Source: Bacteroidales bacterium UBA1197 (lineage in GTDB: Bacteria; Bacteroidota; Bacteroidia; Bacteroidales; UBA932). From it: DNA of 11,361 nucleotides. The position numbers and the translations under genes were made by a program. The stretch covers positions 22,201 through 33,561 of the forward strand of contig DBYB01000064.1 of NCBI GenBank assembly GCA_002309995.1, written 5' to 3'. Below the pieces are notes generated by a model. The model did not search any database and was not told the origin of the DNA. It was given only the letters and a program-made list of their open reading frames with translations. Below are positions 6,979-11,361 of this stretch, piece after piece; the first letter of the stretch is position 1, and each line of letters opens with the position of its first letter.

Positions 6979-7009
6979 TTGTTTAATTCGGCGTTATTCA
7001 CTATGTTTG
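6979..7009 (+). promoter_or_regulatory. Promoter of the RAYT gene
   Basis: TTG (6979-6981) and TATGTTTG (7002-7009) are separated by exactly 20 nt, fitting the Bacteroidota consensus in both elements. Transcription would start near 7013, leaving a leader of about 16 nt before the ATG at 7029. Confidence 0.7.
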
Positions 7010-7028
7010 CATAAACCAAATTTAAAAT

Positions 7029-7889
7029 ATGATGAACTTCTTTATGATCACCACCGCCAGTCTCAAGGACCGTATCTGGTTCAGGGATTCCGAAGATTTC
7101 CGTGTTGCAATGAATTATGTCGCTATCGTTGCTTTCACTATGAATGTCAACGTTCTGGCTTTTATCCTGATGTCCAACCATGTGCATTTTCTCATCGAAT
7201 GTGATCCTCTTCAAGCAAAGGCTTTCATTGACAGATTCAAGATGCTTTATAGCACCTGGCTAAGGAAGAAATACGGATCCGTAGAGTTCCTGCGCAGGGT
7301 AGGCGTGGACATCAGTCCTGTCAAGATTGAAGATGAATCACTGCTTCGTGCAATAGCCTACGTTCAAATGAATAGCGTCGCGGCGAACATCTGCCCGTAT
7401 CCAAATATGTATAGCTGGGGAACAGGCGGCGTTTTCTTCAATCCGGAAGAAATCCGGAGCACCTGCCTGGGCTCATCATCCAGACGCTCGCAATATGAAT
7501 TACTTCATAGTCGTGTTGACCTCCCACCGGAGTACATTGTTGGACCTGACGGCTATATCCTGCCTCAGTCCTATGTCCCGGTACAGTTTGTCGAGGGGCT
7601 TTTCCGCTCCGCCAAAAGATATCTGTACTTCCTCAACAATTCATCGAAAGCCAGCAAGCATCTTGAGAAGAGCCCTGCACCTTCTTTTGAAGACCAGGTA
7701 TTGATAGCCGCCTGTCGGAATCTCGTCTATTCCTTATTCCGCGCGAAATCAATTGACGAACTCTCAGACCCCAAGAAGGCCGAGCTTCTCAGCCAAATGA
7801 GCCGCCGGTTCAGCGCCGACCTCAACCAACTCTCCCGCGTAACCGGCATCCCCTATGAGCAAGCCGCCCGCCTGCTGGACTCTTATTAA
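7029..7889 (+). CDS. REP-associated tyrosine transposase-like protein (RAYT; Y1 HUH nuclease domain)
   Basis: This 286-residue protein has an IS200-like/Y1 transposase domain in its first 130 or so residues. SNHVHFLIE holds the HUH pair His51 and His53 that binds the metal. AIAYVQMNSVAANI holds the probable catalytic Tyr111; this corresponds to the YIHLNPVRA block of RAYT proteins, and the YSWGT that follows corresponds to the usual YPWSS. Such proteins nick single-stranded DNA at palindromic REP hairpins. The remaining 150 residues are not part of the minimal domain; the end (ADLNQLSRVTGIPYEQAARLLDSY) looks like a helix-turn-helix and may bind DNA. An 89-bp palindrome dimer lies on each side (6875-6963 and 7899-7987), as expected for a RAYT and its REPs. 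ATG at 7029 is used; a second ATG follows immediately. No IS ends or target duplication are evident, so it is probably a domesticated, single-copy gene. Confidence 0.88.
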   Translation: MMNFFMITTASLKDRIWFRDSEDFRVAMNYVAIVAFTMNVNVLAFILMSNHVHFLIECDPLQAKAFIDRFKMLYSTWLRKKYGSVEFLRRVGVDISPVKIEDESLLRAIAYVQMNSVAANICPYPNMYSWGTGGVFFNPEEIRSTCLGSSSRRSQYELLHSRVDLPPEYIVGPDGYILPQSYVPVQFVEGLFRSAKRYLYFLNNSSKASKHLEKSPAPSFEDQVLIAACRNLVYSLFRAKSIDELSDPKKAELLSQMSRRFSADLNQLSRVTGIPYEQAARLLDSY

Positions 7890-7898
7890 CCCCCACCC

Positions 7899-7987
7899 GC
7901 TTCCGACGGTCCAGCCGGCTGTACCTTCAGGTTCAGTTTCCCCTTGTTTTCGCTCCCGACGGTCCACGCAGATGTACCTTCGGGAGC
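7899..7987 (+). repeat. Dimer C: two REP-like palindromes downstream of the RAYT gene (36-17-36 nt)
   Basis: The first unit, 7899-7934, is decayed: arms GCTTCCGACGGT and ACCTTCAGGTTC, with four mismatches. The second, 7952-7987, is good: arms GCTCCCGACGGT and ACCTTCGGGAGC, 11 of 12 pairs. Both loops are 12 nt (7911-7922 and 7964-7975). The 17-nt spacer (7935-7951) starts AGTTT and ends GTTTTC. It begins 9 nt after the RAYT stop and fills the gap to the convergent regulator gene. The right arm of the second unit is identical to that of dimer A and of the single unit at 11277. Confidence 0.8.
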
Positions 7988-8002
7988 ACTGAGGCTTTGA
8001 TT

Positions 8003-9655
8003 CTACTTGATCAGCAGAGCATACAAGTCGTGATTGGGCGAGGGGGCGGAGAGGATTTGTTTTCGCAGACGGTATCGGCGTGTCCGTACCGCGCCGTTGC
8101 TGTCGTCCAAAATGTTTTCTATGGTCGAGTCCTTGAAACCGGCACAGACATAAGACAGGAACCTGTAGTTCTTCTCTCCCAGGCTCGGGAAATCAGCCCT
8201 TATCTTTGCCATAACATTATCCAGGTCTTTGTTTATCCTCTCCTCAAATAATTTGCTCAGTTCCGGGTTATCAGAGATTTCTGAGAGTATTTCAGATACT
8301 TTTGCGCTGTATGCTCGCTGCGTATCGTTGTTCAGTAATGCCAATTCCAGATTCTTGTTGTACAAATCGCCGATTCTGGAGAACTGGGCCTTGTACATAG
8401 ATGCAAAAGATGCTTGTATGTTTTCCAACTTCCGCTCTGTCTCGGAATGCCTGGTGGCTTCTTTTGATGAGAGTAAAAGCAGACGTTCCGCTTCTGCATA
8501 TTTATTATAAAGTGAGGTAAGCCTCTTCTGGCTGTCGAGATTCTTTTTGACGATGATCAGGGTAGAAACTAAAGACGCCAATATTAAAAGAGCAAGATAG
8601 ATAGCGGATTTAAGTCTGGATTCCCTTGCATTGTTGCGCTCCAGTTCAGAAGATAATTGATAATAGTTCTTCTCAGCCTTGTAAATCGATTGTGTAAGCT
8701 GGGCAGTAACGACTGCTTCTCGATACTTAGTATACTTTTTCAAATAATGCAAGGCTTCGTCTGTATCGCCATTAAAATTTGCGATGCGATAGTGCCACCA
8801 ATAAGATTCCGGCGATGATTCTGAATACTGGAGAGAGTTGATAAGCTTCTCAGCTTCTTTTTTGTTCCCAGCAAGACACAGAGCAAAGGCATATTGATAC
8901 CAGTTACCGTTAGAAAACACTTCAGGATTGTTCTTGGCAGAATTGAATAGAGAAACAGCCCTTCGGGCATCCGGCCTGTCTTTGTCTATTTCGTTCGTGG
9001 CCATCTTTAATAAGGCTTGTTTAGAATAACGACCATTTGGGTCTATCAGCCGGTACAGACTGTCCGCCTTATTGAACAATCTATTGTTGTGGTATGCTCC
9101 TGCCAATAGATATCTGGCATTGTCGATATAATCATCGTCGCCGTATAGCGTGAACCAGTGTACGGCCTGATTCATGTAAACCAACTCTTCTTCCTTGTTA
9201 TAGTTATTACAGTAAGCCATTGAAATAGCAGTGCATATCATTCCTTTGAACAAAGGATCATCGGAATTAGCAGCATATCTTAAGGCCTGGATTAATGAAA
9301 CACACGCGGCGTCATACTCACCTGCATTGCTATGGATACATCCCAGATAGTAAAGACATTTAGCTTTTTCTATATCGGTTCCTTTGCGCATATAATAATT
9401 CATTGCAGCAGACAAGACCGACACATTTGTAGTATCTATGTAATTCTTGTCAAGAGCCATTTCGTACAGAAGGCTATACTTCGCCCTCCATTTGGCTGAA
9501 TGAAGAGTGGTAGTATCCAAAGTTTCCAATAACGCAAGTGCACTGTCCGGATGCTCTTGCATAAGCCGTTCAGCACTTGTAAGGACCTGTTTGTTTCCTC
9601 TAAAACCGCAGCAGCAGATCATTAGCGAAACAACTAAGAGAAGAAAGGGTTTCAT
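8003..9655 (-). CDS. Membrane-bound TPR regulator with lipobox, transmembrane helix and C-terminal HTH-like domain
   Basis: This 550-residue protein starts with a short lipoprotein-type signal peptide (MKPFLLLVVSLMICCCG; modified Cys about 14-16). Tetratricopeptide-like helical repeats follow (about 25-340; for example KAKCLYYLGCIHSNAGEYDAACVSLIQALRYA). Then come one transmembrane helix (350-369), a charged coiled coil (about 370-450), and a C-terminal segment (493-535) resembling a LuxR-type HTH: FLSYVCAGFKDSTIENILDDSNGAVRTRRYRLRKQI. The likely topology is periplasmic TPRs and a cytoplasmic DNA-binding tail, a layout found in Bacteroidota membrane regulators. The ATG at 9653-9655 is chosen because it begins the signal peptide; an upstream in-frame extension to 9730 would bury it and overlaps the -7 box. 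The gene is visibly more AT-rich than the housekeeping genes to the left. It is divergent from the serpin, its likely target. The HTH call is by motif resemblance only. Confidence 0.82.
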   Translation of the reverse strand: MKPFLLLVVSLMICCCGFRGNKQVLTSAERLMQEHPDSALALLETLDTTTLHSAKWRAKYSLLYEMALDKNYIDTTNVSVLSAAMNYYMRKGTDIEKAKCLYYLGCIHSNAGEYDAACVSLIQALRYAANSDDPLFKGMICTAISMAYCNNYNKEEELVYMNQAVHWFTLYGDDDYIDNARYLLAGAYHNNRLFNKADSLYRLIDPNGRYSKQALLKMATNEIDKDRPDARRAVSLFNSAKNNPEVFSNGNWYQYAFALCLAGNKKEAEKLINSLQYSESSPESYWWHYRIANFNGDTDEALHYLKKYTKYREAVVTAQLTQSIYKAEKNYYQLSSELERNNARESRLKSAIYLALLILASLVSTLIIVKKNLDSQKRLTSLYNKYAEAERLLLLSSKEATRHSETERKLENIQASFASMYKAQFSRIGDLYNKNLELALLNNDTQRAYSAKVSEILSEISDNPELSKLFEERINKDLDNVMAKIRADFPSLGEKNYRFLSYVCAGFKDSTIENILDDSNGAVRTRRYRLRKQILSAPSPNHDLYALLIK

Positions 9656-9674
9656 ATGCAGGATGATTGATGTG

Positions 9675-9682
9675 CAAATGTA
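9675..9682 (-). promoter_or_regulatory. Probable -7 box of the TPR regulator gene
   Basis: On the minus strand this reads TACATTTG, an exact TAnnTTTG match 19 nt before the ATG at 9655. No TTG is found 19-21 nt upstream, so the gene may depend on an activator or be weakly expressed. Confidence 0.45.
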
Positions 9683-9877
9683 ATAAATACAGCAGAATGC
9701 GTATGCTCCGAATCCCAAATTAGTTGTCACACGCCTGTAACGATTTGTAGATTAATCACTTGCCGATTCATAGTGTAATTGGCACCCGAAATATCATTTT
9801 GCCGTAAATTATTGAGTAACAATACGTTAGTTAAAGCCTTACAAAGGCGCCCGTGTGACATCAAAATGCGTCAACGC

Positions 9878-9909
9878 TTTGTCGTCAAATACCTTATATT
9901 TTATATTTG
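9878..9909 (+). promoter_or_regulatory. Promoter of the serpin gene
   Basis: TTTG (9878-9881) and TATATTTG (9902-9909) are separated by exactly 20 nt, an ideal Bacteroidota promoter. Transcription would start near 9913, giving a leader of about 33 nt. The -7 box lies in the first copy of a 21-bp tandem duplication. Confidence 0.7.
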
Positions 9910-9940
9910 TGTCAATTAATTTTATATTTGTGTCAATTAA
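9899..9940 (+). repeat. Perfect 21-bp tandem duplication carrying the -7 box
   Basis: Bases 9899-9919 and 9920-9940 are identical. Each contains TATATTTG (9902-9909 and 9923-9930) followed by TGTCAATTAA. The second box keeps no TTG at 20 nt, so it may be a weaker alternative start. The unit length equals two helical turns. Confidence 0.9.
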
Positions 9941-9945
9941 ACTTT

Positions 9946-11235
9946 ATGCGTATGAAACGTTCTTATATCGCGTTATTATTGATTGCTGTTGCGTTGGTTT
10001 CTTCTTGCAACGGTAAAGATGATCCTTCAAAGACAAATCCGGACAACTCCAAGTATGAGTTTCTGTCTAAGGATGCCCCCTCTGCACTGACTAAGGCGGA
10101 GTTGGAGAACGTGGCGAAGGTTAACGATTTCGCATTTGATTTTGCTGCCGGTATAGACAAGTCGGGGCAGAATAAGAGTTATGTATGCTCGCCGGTAAGT
10201 ATGGCATATCTTCTGGGTATGCTGTCAAACGGTGCAGTCGGCACGACAAGGTCTGAGATATGCTCGGCTTTGGGATTCGGCGAAGAAGGACAGCAGGAAC
10301 TGAACGAGTTTTGCCGCGACCTGATGGTGGTGAGCGCCCCCGCAGGCAATTCGGACGAAGTGCTGGAAGTGGCGAACACGGCTGTAATCAACAAGGACTT
10401 CAGCCTGCTTGAGAGCTATAAGAAAAGTGCAAAGAATTACTACGACGCCGACATTTGCTCTAAGGATTTTGCATCTGAGAACATCGCCAAATACGTGAAT
10501 GACTGGGCTTCTGACAAGACGCACGGAAGGATTAAAAAGCTCCTGGAACAGGTTCCCCCGACTATGCAGGCCATATTCATTAACGCCCTGTATTTCAAGG
10601 CGTCCTGGGTGGATAGTTTCGATAAGAGGAGCACCAAGGACGAGACTTTCGTTGCCGAGTCAGGCGTCAAGCGTACTGAAAAGATGATGTATAAACGAGA
10701 GTACATTCCTTACGCGGCGGGCAGCAACTTCTCAATGGTCAACTTGAGTTTCGGTCACAAGAAGGATTCCTGGATAGAGGCAGGCAATTACAATATGGCA
10801 GTTCTGCTCCCGAACCCCGGTGTGAGCATACAGGATGTTTTAAACGGACTTGACGGAGCCGCCTGGTCGAATGCGATGGCCGCCAGCTCCTCCAGTCTGG
10901 TAGATCTGAAACTCCCTCGATTTGAGGCAGAGATGGACCTGAATATGAATTCTGTCCTGAAATCACTGGGAATCAACAGGATTTTCGGCGATGCCGATTT
11001 CTCCGCGATGACAGAAAAGCCGGTCTTCGTAGATCAGATTAAGCAGGTCGCCAATATCAGCGTGGATGAAAACGGCGCAGAAGCGGCAGCCGCATCAGTT
11101 GCTATTTTGGCCGGCTCTGCAGGTCCCGGCAGTGAGACGCCGAAGATTATCGAGTTCCACTGCGACCGTCCATTTATCTTCGCCATCACCGAGCAGACCA
11201 CCGGCGCTATCCTCTTCCTTGGTAGCTACAAGTAG
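9946..11235 (+). CDS. Surface-type lipoprotein serpin (serine/cysteine protease inhibitor)
   Basis: This 429-residue protein begins with a lipoprotein signal peptide ending in VSSC (Cys21). NGKDD follows, matching the K-D/E-D/E type surface export signal described for Bacteroidota lipoproteins. The rest is a full serpin domain: SPVSMAYLLGMLSNGAVGTT (N-terminal helix region), NALYFKASW, the LLPNPG strand, and the end signature FHCDRPFIFAI with TGAILFLG. Serpins trap target proteases in a covalent complex after cleavage of the reactive-centre loop. The hinge NGAEAAAAS (Gly377 as P15, Glu375 as P17) is of the inhibitory kind. Counting from it, P1-P1' is near Ser391-Ala392 in a small-residue loop. 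Miropin of Tannerella forsythia is a known Bacteroidota serpin. The ATG at 9946 is used; ATG 9952 is also possible, and an in-frame TTG at 9907 lies in the -7 box. It is divergent from the TPR regulator. Confidence 0.95.
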   Translation: MRMKRSYIALLLIAVALVSSCNGKDDPSKTNPDNSKYEFLSKDAPSALTKAELENVAKVNDFAFDFAAGIDKSGQNKSYVCSPVSMAYLLGMLSNGAVGTTRSEICSALGFGEEGQQELNEFCRDLMVVSAPAGNSDEVLEVANTAVINKDFSLLESYKKSAKNYYDADICSKDFASENIAKYVNDWASDKTHGRIKKLLEQVPPTMQAIFINALYFKASWVDSFDKRSTKDETFVAESGVKRTEKMMYKREYIPYAAGSNFSMVNLSFGHKKDSWIEAGNYNMAVLLPNPGVSIQDVLNGLDGAAWSNAMAASSSSLVDLKLPRFEAEMDLNMNSVLKSLGINRIFGDADFSAMTEKPVFVDQIKQVANISVDENGAEAAAASVAILAGSAGPGSETPKIIEFHCDRPFIFAITEQTTGAILFLGSYK

Positions 11236-11276
11236 CCCGAGGAATCTTCAGGTCGGAAGCCTCAGATAGTTTTAAT

Positions 11277-11312
11277 GCTCCCGAAGGTACATTTCCCAGT
11301 ACCTTCGGGAGC
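11277..11312 (+). repeat. Single REP-like palindrome D downstream of the serpin
   Basis: Arms GCTCCCGAAGGT (11277-11288) and ACCTTCGGGAGC (11301-11312) form a perfect 12-bp stem with a 12-nt loop (11289-11300), whose first and last two bases can extend it to 14 bp. The arms are identical to those of the first unit of dimer A, about 10.5 kb away, while the loop differs. No second unit is found 17 nt on either side. It lies 41 nt after the serpin stop. Confidence 0.85.
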
Positions 11313-11335
11313 ATTTGAGGTCAGGGGATGGAGCG

Positions 11336-11361
11336 CTATTCCATCAGTTTTTTGTACTTGA
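11336..11361 (-). CDS. Possible last codons of a convergent gene cut by the window edge
   Basis: On the minus strand the edge reads KYKKLME followed by TAG (11338-11336), a lysine-rich ending typical of a protein C terminus. Only eight codons including the stop are visible, so neither the frame nor the product can be confirmed. If real, the palindrome at 11277 lies between convergent genes, as dimers A and C do. Confidence 0.3.

Larger units (their letters stand above)
9656..9945. promoter_or_regulatory. Divergent regulatory region between the TPR regulator and the serpin
   Basis: This 290-bp AT-rich stretch holds no gene that I can support. It contains the -7 box of the regulator (9675-9682), an inverted repeat TGTCACACG (9725-9733) / CGTGTGACA (9852-9860) with 118 bp between the halves, a small hairpin GCCTT-ACA-AAGGC (9836-9848), and the serpin promoter with its tandem duplication (9878-9940). 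The inverted repeat may be a pair of operator sites, but this rests only on the match. Confidence 0.5.

Noticed and set aside
777..7987. CRISPR-like reading of the spaced repeats
   Set aside because: The units are isolated dimers, the arms vary, and there is no array of unique spacers or cas gene.
9656..9730. Upstream extension of the TPR regulator frame to 9730
   Set aside because: It would bury the signal peptide and runs across the probable -7 box at 9675-9682.
9791..9814. TTGGCAC ... TTGC resembling a sigma-54 promoter
   Set aside because: The spacing between TGGCAC and TTGC is 13 nt instead of 5, so it does not fit.
9907..9945. TTG start at 9907 for the serpin
   Set aside because: It lies inside the -7 box and would put 13 residues before the lipoprotein signal peptide.
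11225..11260. Possible decayed partner unit left of palindrome D (ends GGTCGGAAGC)
   Set aside because: Its arms do not pair with each other, the left part is serpin coding sequence, and the gap is 16 rather than 17 nt.

Overview
The window looks like a chromosomal segment of a fairly GC-rich member of the Bacteroidales (Bacteroidota). The main evidence is the promoter signal: several genes are preceded by the Bacteroidota -7 box TAnnTTTG, and three of these boxes have a TTG or TTTG exactly 20 nt upstream. The protein types also fit: HtrA with PDZ domains, a Bacteroidota-style ClC channel with CBS domains, Tex, a DPM1-like glycosyltransferase, surface lipoproteins, and a membrane-bound TPR/HTH regulator. 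The genus cannot be fixed from the sequence.

Layout. 1-747: 3' part of an HtrA/Deg periplasmic protease. 882-1610 (-): Sir2/CobB-type deacylase. 1683-3810 (+): a two-gene operon of a small acidic conserved-type protein overlapping a ClC channel. 3819-3968 (-): tRNA-Thr(CGT) with its own promoter and a terminator. 3957-6829 (-): a DPM1-like GT2 glycosyltransferase translationally coupled (ATGA) to Tex. 7029-7889 (+): a REP-associated tyrosine transposase-like (RAYT, Y1/HUH) gene. 8003-9655 (-): a lipobox plus TPR plus transmembrane plus HTH-like regulator. 9946-11235 (+): a surface-type lipoprotein serpin, divergent from the regulator. At the right edge there may be the last codons of a convergent gene.

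The most interesting structure is a family of paired palindromes. Each unit is 36 nt (12-nt arm, 12-nt loop, 12-nt arm). Two units separated by exactly 17 nt make an 89-bp dimer. Dimers lie at 777-865, 6875-6963 and 7899-7987, and a single unit lies at 11277-11312. Two of the dimers flank the RAYT gene. The arm sequences differ between copies, but pairing is kept by compensatory changes and the spacing does not vary. This is what a REP/BIME family with its cognate RAYT would look like, here in a Bacteroidota background.

The right third (about 7,000-11,361) reads as accessory: it is visibly more AT-rich in the regulator and contains the RAYT, the sensor-like regulator and the serpin. The regulator and serpin share a 290-bp divergent intergenic region with an inverted repeat and a perfect tandem duplication carrying the serpin -7 box, so the regulator probably controls the serpin. 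The left two thirds is ordinary housekeeping content.
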